From contig CAKSUT010000011.1 in the NCBI GenBank assembly GCA_934502885.1, forward strand, positions 1 to 64,000: a stretch of DNA of 64,000 nt. Direction: 5' to 3'. The notes beneath the pieces are model-generated. The model saw nothing but the letters and a program-made list of their open reading frames with translations, was not told where the DNA came from and did not search any database. Below, piece after piece: positions 34,696 to 43,586 of the stretch. This DNA comes from an uncultured Eubacteriales bacterium. GTDB lineage: Bacteria; Bacillota; Clostridia; Oscillospirales; CAG-382. Positions within the stretch are counted from its first letter, which is position 1; each line of letters starts with the position of its first letter. Made by a program: the position numbers and the translations under genes.

Positions 34696-35003
34696 AATTA
34701 TATCAGTTCCTTTCGTTCACTTCGTTTGTTCGTTCGTTTGTATGCTTCCGCACCGTATCGGTGCCGCAAAAAAGCAAAAAGAGACACACCCTGCGCCATC
34801 TCATTAAAGACGCAGGTTATGTCTCGTTATGTACATATTATGTATGCGGTATACACCTACGGCGTCACCGGGACAGGGAACGTATGCAAACGTTCCGGCC
34901 TTACATCGGTTTGTTGTATCGTCTTCGTCGCTTTCCATCGCTTCGTCATTCTCCGATTAACTGTAAGATTTTCGCCGAGCCGACTGCCGACGAATATACA
35001 CTG
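34696..35003 (-). promoter_or_regulatory. Long structured 5' leader of the HlyC/CorC gene (candidate riboregulator)
   Basis: About 300 nt lie between a consensus promoter and the start codon. Reading 5' to 3' on the minus strand: a GC-rich hairpin near 34967-34994, a GGAACGT/ACGTTCC hairpin at 34877-34896 nested in CCGG/CCGG, a terminator at 34768-34825, and a GCACCG/CGGTGC hairpin at 34750-34764. I do not recognise the consensus of the magnesium M-box, Mn (yybP-ykoY) or c-di-AMP (ydaO) riboswitch in it. Confidence 0.6.
34768..34825 (-). terminator. Leader terminator before the HlyC/CorC gene
   Basis: On the minus strand GAGACA...CCTGCG pairs with CGCAGG...TGTCTC and is followed by TTTTTGCTTTTTT. 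It lies inside the leader, about 75 nt before the start codon, so read-through must be regulated for the gene to be expressed. Confidence 0.82.
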
Positions 35004-35009
35004 TAGCAT

Positions 35010-35038
35010 ATTATACTACACTTTCGCCGTTTTGTCAA
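35010..35038 (-). promoter_or_regulatory. Consensus promoter of the HlyC/CorC gene
   Basis: On the minus strand TTGACA (35033-35038), 17 bp, TATAAT (35010-35015): a perfect match to the sigma-A consensus. Confidence 0.85.
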
Positions 35039-35108
35039 TAGGTTTATGTAAAATTTTGAGAAATATCGGATTGAAAGCAACTGCGGCAAACTAAAACGCC
35101 GTTTACGA

Positions 35109-35166
35109 TTACTTTCTCATTGTCCACATACCGTTTGTGAAGTCGGGGATTGCAACCGGTGCGCCG
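35109..35166 (-). pseudogene. Detached 3' end of a second Gfo/Idh/MocA oxidoreductase gene
   Basis: This 58-bp stretch encodes DGAPVAIPDFTNGMWTMRK plus stop, the same C terminus as the intact gene at 38342-39529 (GGAPVAIPDFTNGMWTMRK). It lies immediately after the stop codon of the neighbouring Gfo/Idh/MocA gene but is not in its frame. It is what remains of a paralogue after recombination or deletion. Confidence 0.85.
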
Positions 35167-36414
35167 TCAATTCTCCGGTGACTTGAGTCCCTCTGTGTAT
35201 TTTTCAAGCTGAAGCTCACTCGGCTTGTAGTCGGGATGGGAACAGCAGGGAATTGTCGGCTCTCTTCCGTCCGTGTAGTAAAAAGGCGTGGCGAAATCGT
35301 TTTCATATTTCTTTCTGTCCTCTTCGCACCGAAAATCGGGAACGTCATAGGGTATGCCGCCGTTCAGGATGCTTCTGTGCGCAAGGATCGCAACCGACGC
35401 CATTTTTGTCGCAAAGTACGCGTCGAAGGGCGCTTTCTCTTCACCCTTGCAAGCGGCAACAAAATGACGCATAACATAAAAGTCGCCGCCGCCATGACCG
35501 GACTTTTCTATAAGCTCTTTGTCGCTGTCGCAAAGCTCGGGCTTGTAGAAGCTGTCCGCCTCGGCATTCTCCGGCTTCTCCCACGAATTATAGCGAAGCA
35601 TTATCTTTCCGTCTGTGCCTCGGAGGTTTTCTATCGTTCCCTTTTCACAGCAAAGCCTGTAGGAATTTTCGTGACCGCCGAAAGAAGCGTGCCCGGTCAC
35701 CTTAAACACGGAGCCATCGTTATTTCGGCAAGTGACTATCGCCGCGCGATCGCCGACATATGATGCGCTCGGCGCATCGGCGGGCGGAGGATCGAATATT
35801 GCCATAGCCGATACTCTGACAGGTTCGGCGCCGGTTGCGTACATTATGGGTGCGAGTGAATGCGTTATGTAGTACGTTCTCGGAAGATGATTTCTCCAGT
35901 GCTTTTCCGTAGGTCTGAGAGAGCGGTTTATGCTGTCGTCGTAAAAATCGGTCGGATGATTGTATTCACCCTCGGCATACAAAGCCTTTCCGAGTGTGCC
36001 GCCGTCATAGACGCGCTTCATTTCCTGATTGAACAGCATGAACGGATAGTTTTCCGCAAGCATGAAAAAGGCGCGGCTCTTTTCTGCGGCGCGTACGAGA
36101 GCGACTCCCTCAGCCATGGTGGAATTTGATGTGCATTCGCAAAGCACGTTTATGTTCTTCTCGAGACAACGTATTGCATAGTCTGCATGTTCATGAAAAT
36201 AATTGCAGAGGAAAACGGCCTCCATGGGGTGTTTGATAAACTTGTCAAAATCCGTGTATTCAGCGGCGGTTCCACCGAGTTTCTTTGACGCTTCCCCGAG
36301 TTTTTTTACATCCGAATCGCAAATTGCGACAACGTTTCCGTTGTTTGCGAGGATATTGTCTATGTAATACCCTCCTCTGCCAAGACCGAAAATACCGATT
36401 CGTACCTGTTTCAT
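35167..36414 (-). CDS. Gfo/Idh/MocA-family oxidoreductase
   Basis: 415 residues: N-terminal Rossmann fold (VRIGIFGLGRGGYYIDNIL, residues 4-22; VVAICDSD) and a C-terminal alpha/beta domain. CECTSNSTM near residue 92 replaces the usual EKP motif, an unusual substitution because the Lys there is normally catalytic. The gene ends at the junction with a foreign 3' fragment, so its last residues (GLKSPEN) may be new. Acts on a sugar or inositol-like substrate by family; specificity unknown. It follows the EamA transporter gene by about 27 bp. Confidence 0.85.
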   Translation of the reverse strand: MKQVRIGIFGLGRGGYYIDNILANNGNVVAICDSDVKKLGEASKKLGGTAAEYTDFDKFIKHPMEAVFLCNYFHEHADYAIRCLEKNINVLCECTSNSTMAEGVALVRAAEKSRAFFMLAENYPFMLFNQEMKRVYDGGTLGKALYAEGEYNHPTDFYDDSINRSLRPTEKHWRNHLPRTYYITHSLAPIMYATGAEPVRVSAMAIFDPPPADAPSASYVGDRAAIVTCRNNDGSVFKVTGHASFGGHENSYRLCCEKGTIENLRGTDGKIMLRYNSWEKPENAEADSFYKPELCDSDKELIEKSGHGGGDFYVMRHFVAACKGEEKAPFDAYFATKMASVAILAHRSILNGGIPYDVPDFRCEEDRKKYENDFATPFYYTDGREPTIPCCSHPDYKPSELQLEKYTEGLKSPEN

Positions 36415-36441
36415 AAATAATACCTCCCAAAATTTATTAAT

Positions 36442-37293
36442 TTATTCGGCAAAGAACATTATTGCAAGCGCCGCAAAAGAGACGGCAACCGATACAAGCT
36501 CACGCTTTTTCGGCTTTGACGGCGTGAAAAATCCCAAGAGCGTCGAGAATATCACAGTGCCGCCGGTGATAAACGGATACTGCACCGAGGCCGGCAGAAC
36601 CGCAAGCGACAAGAGAAGCAAAAGATTTGCGAGCTTTTCGAGAATACCTTTTGCACACACCGCAAAAGCCGCTGCGGCGCATAGCGGACGCAAGCTCTTC
36701 CTCATCCCTGCAATGATTACCGCCGGAAGAATAAAGCCGACTGCTGCGCATAGGAAAGAGTATTCCGGTGCGGAAACCTTATCGAAATCCGACGCCTGAT
36801 ATATTTTGGCAAGAACGCCTGCCATGCCGTTTAGGACGAATATTCCGAGGCAATAACCGACGCCTGATTTTTTGTCCGAAAAGTCGGTCGATATGAAAAG
36901 TGCGGCTATTATGAATACGATGCACAGGATTTTCTCCGCCGTCACCCTCTCGTCAAAGAAGGCAATGCCGACGACGCACGGCAGAACCATGCCTCCCGTC
37001 ATCATATACAGCGAGTACACGGACAGATTCACTTTTCCGAGAGCCTTCAGACCGCAATAAGAAACGGCGCCGCAGTTTATCGCAGTAATCACCGCCATAA
37101 TCAGTGAAAACGGCGTGCTTCCGAACGAAAATCCGCTTGCGGCAGACAGGATTATCATTCCGGTCAAAGCTCCCCCGGCAGACGAAACAAGCATTGCCGT
37201 AAGGTCATCTCCGTAGGCTTTGCGGAACATATCCGTGAAAAAGAACTGCACGGCAAACATAAATGCGCTGAGCGTTATTATGCCGTAATACAA
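36442..37293 (-). CDS. EamA/DMT-superfamily transporter
   Basis: 283 residues with about ten hydrophobic segments in two five-helix halves (GIITLSAFMFAVQFFFTDMF at the start; YCLGIFVLNGMAGVLAKIYQ in the middle). Drug/metabolite transporter fold; substrate unknown. The start preferred is TTG at 37293, because GGGGAGGTGAT, close to a full anti-SD match, lies just upstream; an ATG 21 nt earlier would put that site inside the gene. Probably co-transcribed with the Gfo/Idh/MocA gene. Confidence 0.83.
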   Translation of the reverse strand: MYYGIITLSAFMFAVQFFFTDMFRKAYGDDLTAMLVSSAGGALTGMIILSAASGFSFGSTPFSLIMAVITAINCGAVSYCGLKALGKVNLSVYSLYMMTGGMVLPCVVGIAFFDERVTAEKILCIVFIIAALFISTDFSDKKSGVGYCLGIFVLNGMAGVLAKIYQASDFDKVSAPEYSFLCAAVGFILPAVIIAGMRKSLRPLCAAAAFAVCAKGILEKLANLLLLLSLAVLPASVQYPFITGGTVIFSTLLGFFTPSKPKKRELVSVAVSFAALAIMFFAE

Positions 37294-37388
37294 CCTATCA
37301 CCTCCCCGACGCATTTAATATTATCACACTTTGCCGCCGAAAAAAATAGAAAATGTCAACCAAAACCTTTAAATTTTCCGTTTTTGCC

Positions 37389-37417
37389 TTGAAAAACGGT
37401 GCGCAGTGTGATAGAAT
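37389..37417 (+). promoter_or_regulatory. Promoter of the araC gene at 37436
   Basis: TTGAAA (37389-37394), 17 bp, TAGAAT (37412-37417). The transcript start would fall very close to the ribosome binding site, giving a short leader. Confidence 0.6.
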
Positions 37418-37435
37418 GAACCGGGGGTGACAAAT

Positions 37436-38263
37436 ATGAAAAAAGCAGGGAACATATGCAAATTCGCAAGTGCTCCGACTGCGGACGGGTGGCCTTCGCA
37501 ACTCGGCGTCACGAATTTCGTTTATGAAACGGAGCTTGACGGAAATATTGAGATAAAGCTTCCTGCGAAAAACGCCATGTACCTTGCCGTATGCGGCGAG
37601 GGATGGCTTCGCACGGAGTACTGTGAGAAAAAGCTGTCGGCAGGGACTCTGTTTTTCACTTTTTCAGGAGGCTCGTATACAATAGAAAACAGGAAGGATT
37701 TCCGCTATATGTACATAACCTTCGGCGGCGATCGTTCGGCAAAGCTGCTTGACAGATTCGACATATCGCAGATAAACTGCGTATTCGAGGGATACGAAAG
37801 TCTTATTTGCTTCTGGAAAAATTCCCTCGAAAAGGCGATACCGCAAAATTTCGATCTTCTTGCCGAAAGCGTTCTGCTTTATTCTTTTTCGGCAATGGAG
37901 GACACCTACGTAAGCGGCGAAAGGCATCTTATAAACGATATTATCAAATACCTCGAGGACAATTTTTCCGACCGCACCCTATCGCTCGAATCGCTCTCTG
38001 ACGAAATGAATTACAGTTCGAAATACATTTCGAGAATTTTCCGCAAAAACGTCGGAGTGACCTTTACGGAGTATCTTTGCGGCATGAGAATGCGCCACGC
38101 AATGCTTTTGATTGACAGCGGCATAACGTCCGTGCAGAATGCCGCACTTCTTTCGGGCTACTCCGATCCGTTTTACTTTTCCACGGTTTTTAAAAAAACC
38201 GTCGGCATTTCTCCGAGTGAATATATCGGCAAAAAGAAAAAAACAACGTCCGAAAACAAATGA
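37436..38263 (+). CDS. AraC-family transcriptional regulator
   Basis: 275 residues: N-terminal sensor (NAMYLAVCGEGWLRTEYCEK, TLFFTFSGGSYTIENRKDFR) and C-terminal double helix-turn-helix (LSLESLSDEMNYSSKYISRI, SVQNAALLSGYSDPFYFSTV). ATG follows GGGGGTG at 8 nt. It is divergent from the EamA-oxidoreductase pair and close to the second oxidoreductase, both plausible targets. Confidence 0.92.
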   Translation: MKKAGNICKFASAPTADGWPSQLGVTNFVYETELDGNIEIKLPAKNAMYLAVCGEGWLRTEYCEKKLSAGTLFFTFSGGSYTIENRKDFRYMYITFGGDRSAKLLDRFDISQINCVFEGYESLICFWKNSLEKAIPQNFDLLAESVLLYSFSAMEDTYVSGERHLINDIIKYLEDNFSDRTLSLESLSDEMNYSSKYISRIFRKNVGVTFTEYLCGMRMRHAMLLIDSGITSVQNAALLSGYSDPFYFSTVFKKTVGISPSEYIGKKKKTTSENK

Positions 38264-38272
38264 CGGACGGGC

Positions 38273-38316
38273 AAAAAAAGGTCTTCACCCCAAAAGCACA
38301 TGACTTTTGAGGTGAA
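38273..38316 (-). terminator. Terminator of the Gfo/Idh/MocA gene at 38342
   Basis: On the minus strand TTCACCTCAAAAG pairs with CTTTTGGGGTGAA and is followed by GACC and seven T. It also lies in the 3' region of the convergent araC gene. Confidence 0.8.
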
Positions 38317-38341
38317 TGATTTTGATATACGCTTTTTAATC

Positions 38342-39529
38342 TTACTTTCTCATCGTCCACATACCGTTTGTGAAGTCGGGAATTGCAACGGGTGCGCCGC
38401 CGAGAGCTATCGACTGCTCGGAAAGAGCGGTTATACACATCCACGCTGCGGCGTCGTAAACGTCTATTTCAAAGGGCTTGTCCTCCAAAATTGCGTCGAA
38501 GAAGCGGTCGAACTCAAGCCAGTCCATGCCGTCGTGCGAACCCTGAACGCCGCTCTCCTTGTATGCTTTCCAGATAGGGTGCTCATACTTTTCGGAGTAC
38601 TTTTCGGCGTTGCCCCAGTTTTCGCGCCGGCCGGAATGCTCGCCGCCGTCGAGGAATACAGAGTCGGTCGCCTCCTCGTACATTCCCTTTGTGCCTCTGA
38701 CGGTAAAGCCTCGGCTGTAGTAACGGGGAAGAGTCGTGTCGAGGGAGAGAGTTATCGTTTCACCGCCGGCGCACTTGATTATGGTCGAGACGATATCGCC
38801 CTGATTGAAGTGCGTGCCGACAAGCTCCGCGTCGTCCGACTTTTTCTGCATGATGTACTCGTGAAGTCCCCTCGCTTTCGACGCCATCGAGACAAGGGAT
38901 ACCATTCTGTTTCCTCTGTTTATGCCGAGAACCTTGGCGATAGGTCCGAGTTCGTGAGTCGGATAGTTCTCGCAGTTGCGGTTTATGTAGTTGCGGAGTC
39001 TGTAGTGACGCCTCTCTTTGCCGAACGCAACCTCTTCACGAAGGTCGTGCATATAGCCGCCGGCGCAGTGGACAATCTCTCCGAGAACGCCGAGTTCAAC
39101 CATGTTTCTCACCATAAGCTCGCGTCTGCCGTAGCAACAGTTCTCAAGGAGCATGAGCGGCACGCCGGTTCTTTCGACGCACTTTACAAGCTCGAAGCAC
39201 TGCTCGACGGTGTACGCTCCGCCGACCTCCATGCCGACCTTTTTGCCTGCCTCGAGAGCGGCGATTGCAATCGGAATATGCGACTCCCACGCACTCGCTA
39301 TGACCACGGCGTCAACGTCGTCACGGGTTACAATGTCTCTGTAGTCGTCGCTTGCGAAGGGCTTTACGCCCGACTTTTCCTCAACGAGCTTTGCGCCCTC
39401 GGCGGTTCTGTCGGAGTAGACGTCGCACACTGCCGTGACCTGCGCCTTGGGATTTTGGAGTACGATATCATTCAAAAGTCCCCTGCCTCTTGGACCGAGA
39501 CCCACAAATCCTATTCTTACCTTATCCAT
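38342..39529 (-). CDS. Gfo/Idh/MocA-family oxidoreductase
   Basis: 395 residues: Rossmann motif VRIGFVGLGPRGRGLLNDI near residue 4, VTAVCDVYSDR near 33, and VGMEVGGAYTVEQC near 95 in place of the EKP motif. The C-terminal domain continues to IPDFTNGMWTMRK. That C terminus is duplicated as an orphan fragment at 35109-35166, so the two loci have recombined. ATG start with a modest promoter about 45 bp upstream. Sugar-related substrate likely but not identified. Confidence 0.88.
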   Translation of the reverse strand: MDKVRIGFVGLGPRGRGLLNDIVLQNPKAQVTAVCDVYSDRTAEGAKLVEEKSGVKPFASDDYRDIVTRDDVDAVVIASAWESHIPIAIAALEAGKKVGMEVGGAYTVEQCFELVKCVERTGVPLMLLENCCYGRRELMVRNMVELGVLGEIVHCAGGYMHDLREEVAFGKERRHYRLRNYINRNCENYPTHELGPIAKVLGINRGNRMVSLVSMASKARGLHEYIMQKKSDDAELVGTHFNQGDIVSTIIKCAGGETITLSLDTTLPRYYSRGFTVRGTKGMYEEATDSVFLDGGEHSGRRENWGNAEKYSEKYEHPIWKAYKESGVQGSHDGMDWLEFDRFFDAILEDKPFEIDVYDAAAWMCITALSEQSIALGGAPVAIPDFTNGMWTMRK

Positions 39530-39571
39530 ACCGTAATCGTCCTTTCTGTGTTGGTTTTTTACTACACCGAT

Positions 39572-39600
39572 ATTTTATCACGGACGATTTTGCATGTCTA
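39572..39600 (-). promoter_or_regulatory. Possible promoter of the Gfo/Idh/MocA gene
   Basis: On the minus strand TAGACA (39595-39600), 17 bp, TAAAAT (39572-39577). Confidence 0.5.
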
Positions 39601-39678
39601 TCTCTTTGTGTCTATTATTTATTCGTTTTAGGACAGGATGGACGAAAAACGCCGAGACTTTTTCGATAATTTTCGATA

Positions 39679-39979
39679 ATCGAGAATGGAGAATTGACGC
39701 GGAAAAACGTCGGGGCGTTTTCCTTCAACGATTTATGGTGCTTGCCGGTTGTTGCGGTTATGAGGTGAGAAAACAATAATCGTGCCTTTGGTTCGTGCGG
39801 CGGCAGACTACGATAGCGCAGTCTGCGTCCCCCTTCCTACAAGGCGACGCCGCAAGCGGCTTTCAGGCGACGCAACAAAGTTGCTTTCGCTAAGAAAATG
39901 CTTCGTAAACTCGCATTTTTTCCACATACCATTGAGAAAGTGCAAACCTCAAATCACGCACCACCCAAAAACGCTCCCT
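39679..39979. repeat. Composite repeat copy C, left module
   Basis: GAGAATGGAGAATTGACG tract, a GGAAAAACG/CGTTTTCC hairpin, a half-copy of the invertible segment (TGAGAAAACAATAATCGTGC, then TTCCTACAA), further hairpins (GCAGACT/AGTCTGC; GCCGC/GCGGC), then CCATTGAGAAAGTGC and CAAATCACGCACCACCCAAA, shared with copy D. No gene is visible. Confidence 0.72.
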
Positions 39980-40275
39980 TTGCGGAATTTAAACGCGGCG
40001 GTTTTTCGTCGCTTTAAATTCCGCAAACGGTGTTGCCCGAATTACAGTCACCATAAAATCTAATGCCAAAAAACCACGACCCGACGCTTAGCCTTATGGC
40101 GTCGGGTCGCCGTACTGTATCCGATTAGATGAGTCTTTGCTTCCCTTCGACCGAGGCTTAGCTGCGCATATATGCGCCGTCGTGCGGTACTCTCTCCGAA
40201 TTACATCATATCCGTCCACTGCAAAACGAAGTTTTGCTCCTTAAAGTCTTTTGGTTCTTTTCTTCAGAAAAGAAC
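39980..40275. repeat. Composite repeat copy C, structured right module
   Basis: Outer stem TTGCGGAATTTAAA/TTTAAATTCCGCAA (39980-40026); 11-bp stem CGACCCGACGC/GCGTCGGGTCG with 11-nt loop TTAGCCTTATG (40077-40109); GATTAGATGAGTCTT; GCGCATATATGCGC (40164-40177); GCAAAAC/GTTTTGC; final GTTCTTTTCT hairpin ending 42 bp before the stop of the minus-strand CAP gene. Stem sequences differ from copies A, B and D yet still pair. Confidence 0.82.
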
Positions 40276-40317
40276 GCCCCCGCGGCGAGCGGCTCTCGTT
40301 TGCAGCCCCCGTAAGCG

Positions 40318-41205
40318 TCACGAAATAAAGAGCTGAACCCAAGTGTAGGAGCCGCCGTTTTTATAGACACCGACGCCGAGAGAGGTGAAGTTCGCACCAA
40401 GAATGTTGGCGCGATGTCCCTCGGAATTCATCCACGCGTTGACAACCTCGGCAGGCGTCGTCTGACCGGAAGCGATGTTCTCACCGGCGCTCCTGTAGGA
40501 AACTCCGTACTCTCCGAGAACCGTGAAGCAGGATGAACCGTCGGGACGTGTGTGTGAGAATACCTTCGCTACCTCTTCGGCACGTTTGTTTGCCGCCGAA
40601 ACAAGCGCGGAACTGCCCTCGGATACAGGGGAAAGTCCTGCCTTCGTTCTCTCAACGTTCACAAGACGAATCACCTCCGAGGCAAATTCGCTCTGTGTCG
40701 TGCCGCTTCCGGGTTTCTCCGAATCATCAGGCGTCGTGGGTACATCCGGTGTCGACGGTACGTCAGGTTCGCTCGGCTCATCAGGCGTTGACGGTACGTC
40801 AGGTGTTGCGGGAACATCCGGTTCGTCAGGCGTTGACGGCTCGTCAGGCTCACTCGGCTCGTCGGGAGACGGCTTCACCGACGGCTTGTTTGACGTTATA
40901 TAATCGAGAATATCGTCTATCGAAACATTACAGCCGCTCTTCTCCAAAACGCTCTCAAGCTTCTCGCGAAGCGTGTCGGAAAGTCCTGCACCGGCGGTGA
41001 GCCTGATGTTCGGAATGCCGACAGCCCCCGTGAGCTTTTCAAGGCTCTCCGCGCAGTCTGCCGAGTCGGTGCAAACCGAAGCACCGTTTTTTACGTATTC
41101 CGTGAGTGCGTCTCTTATGCCACAGGCGGCACTTGCCGAAAAGGTTGCTGCGCTGCCGCATACGCCGATCGCCATAAGTACGGAAAGGATTTTCTTTGCT
41201 TTCAT
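40318..41205 (-). CDS. Secreted CAP-domain (SCP/PR-1-like, YkwD-type) protein
   Basis: 295 residues: signal peptide (ILSVLMAIGVCGSAATFSAS, cut after ASA near residue 26), an N-terminal helical region (28-105) with Cys residues, a Pro/Asp/Glu/Ser/Thr linker of repeated PSTPDEP-like units (106-165), and a C-terminal CAP domain. CAP signature residues are seen in FSHTRPDGSSCF, SAGENIASGQTTPAEVVNAW, HRANILGANF and the His of NSEGHRA. Exported and probably cell-surface or extracellular. Bacterial CAP proteins are common in clostridial sporulation and cell-wall contexts; the role here is unknown. Confidence 0.92.
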   Translation of the reverse strand: MKAKKILSVLMAIGVCGSAATFSASAACGIRDALTEYVKNGASVCTDSADCAESLEKLTGAVGIPNIRLTAGAGLSDTLREKLESVLEKSGCNVSIDDILDYITSNKPSVKPSPDEPSEPDEPSTPDEPDVPATPDVPSTPDEPSEPDVPSTPDVPTTPDDSEKPGSGTTQSEFASEVIRLVNVERTKAGLSPVSEGSSALVSAANKRAEEVAKVFSHTRPDGSSCFTVLGEYGVSYRSAGENIASGQTTPAEVVNAWMNSEGHRANILGANFTSLGVGVYKNGGSYTWVQLFIS

Positions 41206-41335
41206 TTTCTGTTCCTCCTTGTCTTTCGCTTTTGCGGAATGGTTTGTCGGGAAAGGCGCTTTTACGTATTTTTACTTTCCCCTTGTGTGTATAAGGCAGA
41301 TCCTCGTAAGCTGTCCGTTTTCTGCCTGTGAGTGC

Positions 41336-41365
41336 ATTATACACCTCTCGAGAGCAGTTTTGCAA
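41336..41365 (-). promoter_or_regulatory. Promoter of the CAP-domain gene
   Basis: On the minus strand TTGCAA (41360-41365), 18 bp, TATAAT (41336-41341); the leader to the ATG is about 130 nt. Confidence 0.5.
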
Positions 41366-41584
41366 TGTTTTATAAAGGAAGAACAGGCGTAATATCCCTC
41401 ATATGAAAACATACGGATATGAGAATTTTTCTTTTTTTATACGGATTTTCCGCAGAAACCGCTATATAACGGCGTTTTTGGCGTATTTTTGTAATCGTTC
41501 CAATTCGGCATATTGTTACTTTTGTACCTTATATTACCTTTTGCGAAGCTTGTGTGAACGAAACTGAAATTTCTGTGAAAATCA

Positions 41585-41613
41585 TTGACAACGCACGTTC
41601 CGTAGGATATAAT
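41585..41613 (+). promoter_or_regulatory. Consensus promoter of ftsH
   Basis: TTGACA (41585-41590), 17 bp, TATAAT (41608-41613): a perfect sigma-A consensus about 60 bp before the ATG. Confidence 0.85.
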
Positions 41614-41674
41614 ATAAGAAAAAACGTTAAAAATATGATAAAAAGAGTACATAAACCGAAAGAGGGGGACGACA

Positions 41675-43495
41675 ATGAAAGAAGTAAAGACTCCGAAAAA
41701 ACCGCTGTTATACTACTATACAATAGTACTTATCGTGCTTTTCCTTTTCAACCTCATAGCAATGCCGATGCTCAGTCAGTTCAGCATCGAAGAGGTCGGC
41801 TACAGCGACTTTGTAAACCTCACGGAGGAGAAGAAGATTGACGAGGTCAAGGTCGAGACGAACCAGATTCTTTTCACCGTCAAGGACGAAAAGGATAAGG
41901 TATACAAGACCGGAATAATGGACGACCCTGAGCTTATCGACAGGCTCACCGCCTCGGGCGCAACCTTCGGAAGCGAGATTGTTCGGGAGACCTCGCCGAT
42001 TGTGAGTCTGCTTTTGTCTTGGATTCTGCCAATGCTGATTTTCATGTTCCTGGGACAGCGGCTCATGAAAAAGATGACCGACAAAGAGGGCGGACCGAAT
42101 TCGATGATGTTCGGCATGGGTAAGAGCAACGCCAAGATATATGTAAGCTCCACCGAGGGCATAAAGTTTGCCGACGTCGCCGGCGAAGACGAAGCAAAGG
42201 AGAGCCTTGCGGAGATAGTCGATTACCTGCACAACCCCGGAAAGTACCGTGACATAGGTGCGTCGATGCCGAAAGGCATTCTTCTCGTCGGACCTCCCGG
42301 CACGGGTAAAACCATGCTTGCAAAAGCGGTTGCCGGAGAGTCGAACGTGCCGTTTTTCTCGATATCCGGCTCGGAATTTGTCGAGATGTTCGTCGGCATG
42401 GGTGCGTCGAAGGTCCGCGACCTTTTCAGACAGGCGAAAGAAAAAGCGCCGTGCATAGTGTTCATCGACGAGATAGACGCCATAGGCAAGAAACGTGACG
42501 GCGGCAACTTCGGAGGCGGCAACGACGAGCGTGAGCAGACTCTAAATCAGCTTCTCACCGAGATGGACGGCTTCGAGGAAAACACGGGAGTAATAATACT
42601 CGCCGCAACCAACCGTCCGGAGTCCCTCGACCCGGCTCTCACACGACCGGGAAGATTCGACAGACGTGTCCCGGTTGAGCTTCCGGACCTCAAGGGCAGA
42701 GAGGAAATACTGCGTGTTCACGCAAAGAAGATAAAGACCGCACCGGGTATCGACTACACGAAGATTGCGCGCATGGCATCGGGTGCGTCGGGTGCGGAGC
42801 TTGCGAATATCGTCAACGAAGCGGCATTGAGAGCTGTCAGGGACGGCAGAAGCTGCGCCGACGAAACCGACCTTGAGGAGAGCATCGAGGTTGTAATTGC
42901 GGGATATCAGAAGAAGAACGCCATACTTACCGACAAAGAGAAGTGCATAGTTGCGTACCACGAGGTGGGACACGCGATTGTCGCCGCAAGGCAGACCAAC
43001 TCCGCGCCGGTGCAGAAGATAACGATAGTGCCGAGAACGTCGGGTGCGCTCGGCTACACGATGCAGGTCGATGAGGGCAACCGCTACCTCATGACGAAAG
43101 AGGAAATCGAGAACAAGATAGCGACCTTCACAGGCGGACGCGCGGCGGAGGAACTCGTATTCGGCTCTGTAACGACGGGAGCGGCAAACGACATTGAACA
43201 GGCGACGAAGCTTGCACGCGCAATGATAACACGGTACGGCATGAGCGACGACTTCGGCATGGTGGCGACCGAGACCGTCACGAACCAATATCTCGGCGGA
43301 GACACCTCTCTTGCCTGCTCGGCGGAGACTCAGGCGAAGATTGACGCAGAGGTTATTGCTCTCGTAAAGCGTCAGCACGAAAAGGCTCTCGGCATTCTTT
43401 CCGCCGACCGTGCAAAGCTTGACGAAATCTCGAAGTACCTCTACGAAAAGGAAACCATTACCGGCGAGGAGTTTATGAGGATGCTGAACGGGTGA
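41675..43495 (+). CDS. ftsH: ATP-dependent zinc metalloprotease FtsH
   Basis: Membrane-bound AAA protease for quality control and regulated turnover. Two membrane helices (YYTIVLIVLFLFNLIAMPML near residue 14; VSLLLSWILPMLIFMFLG near 110) flank a periplasmic-side domain. Walker A GPPGTGKTM near 208, Walker B CIVFIDEID near 262, second-region-of-homology arginines in LTRPGRFDRR near 325, zinc site HEVGHAI near 430. 606 residues is normal. ATG follows GAGGGGGACGAC. Confidence 0.98.
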   Translation: MKEVKTPKKPLLYYYTIVLIVLFLFNLIAMPMLSQFSIEEVGYSDFVNLTEEKKIDEVKVETNQILFTVKDEKDKVYKTGIMDDPELIDRLTASGATFGSEIVRETSPIVSLLLSWILPMLIFMFLGQRLMKKMTDKEGGPNSMMFGMGKSNAKIYVSSTEGIKFADVAGEDEAKESLAEIVDYLHNPGKYRDIGASMPKGILLVGPPGTGKTMLAKAVAGESNVPFFSISGSEFVEMFVGMGASKVRDLFRQAKEKAPCIVFIDEIDAIGKKRDGGNFGGGNDEREQTLNQLLTEMDGFEENTGVIILAATNRPESLDPALTRPGRFDRRVPVELPDLKGREEILRVHAKKIKTAPGIDYTKIARMASGASGAELANIVNEAALRAVRDGRSCADETDLEESIEVVIAGYQKKNAILTDKEKCIVAYHEVGHAIVAARQTNSAPVQKITIVPRTSGALGYTMQVDEGNRYLMTKEEIENKIATFTGGRAAEELVFGSVTTGAANDIEQATKLARAMITRYGMSDDFGMVATETVTNQYLGGDTSLACSAETQAKIDAEVIALVKRQHEKALGILSADRAKLDEISKYLYEKETITGEEFMRMLNG

Positions 43496-43552
43496 AGAAA
43501 AGCATGGCTTTTCAAGTGAAGAGAGAAGAGGGAAAAGTGAAGAGAAGAGGTA

Positions 43553-43586
43553 GAAAAGCGAAGCTTTGGACAAAGCTTCGCTTTTC
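43553..43586. repeat. 16-bp perfect hairpin after ftsH
   Basis: GAAAAGCGAAGCTTTG and CAAAGCTTCGCTTTTC are perfectly complementary around a 2-nt spacer, at the left end of composite repeat copy D. It lacks a T run and may act as a processing or weak termination site for ftsH mRNA. Confidence 0.7.

Noticed and set aside
34696..35003. Magnesium M-box riboswitch upstream of the HlyC/CorC gene
   Set aside because: The M-box core consensus (AGGUGAGGCUCC-like) is not seen; only a structured leader with a terminator can be supported.
38300..39631. A 443-codon plus-strand frame
   Set aside because: It is the antisense shadow of the Gfo/Idh/MocA gene, whose Rossmann motif and start signals are clear.
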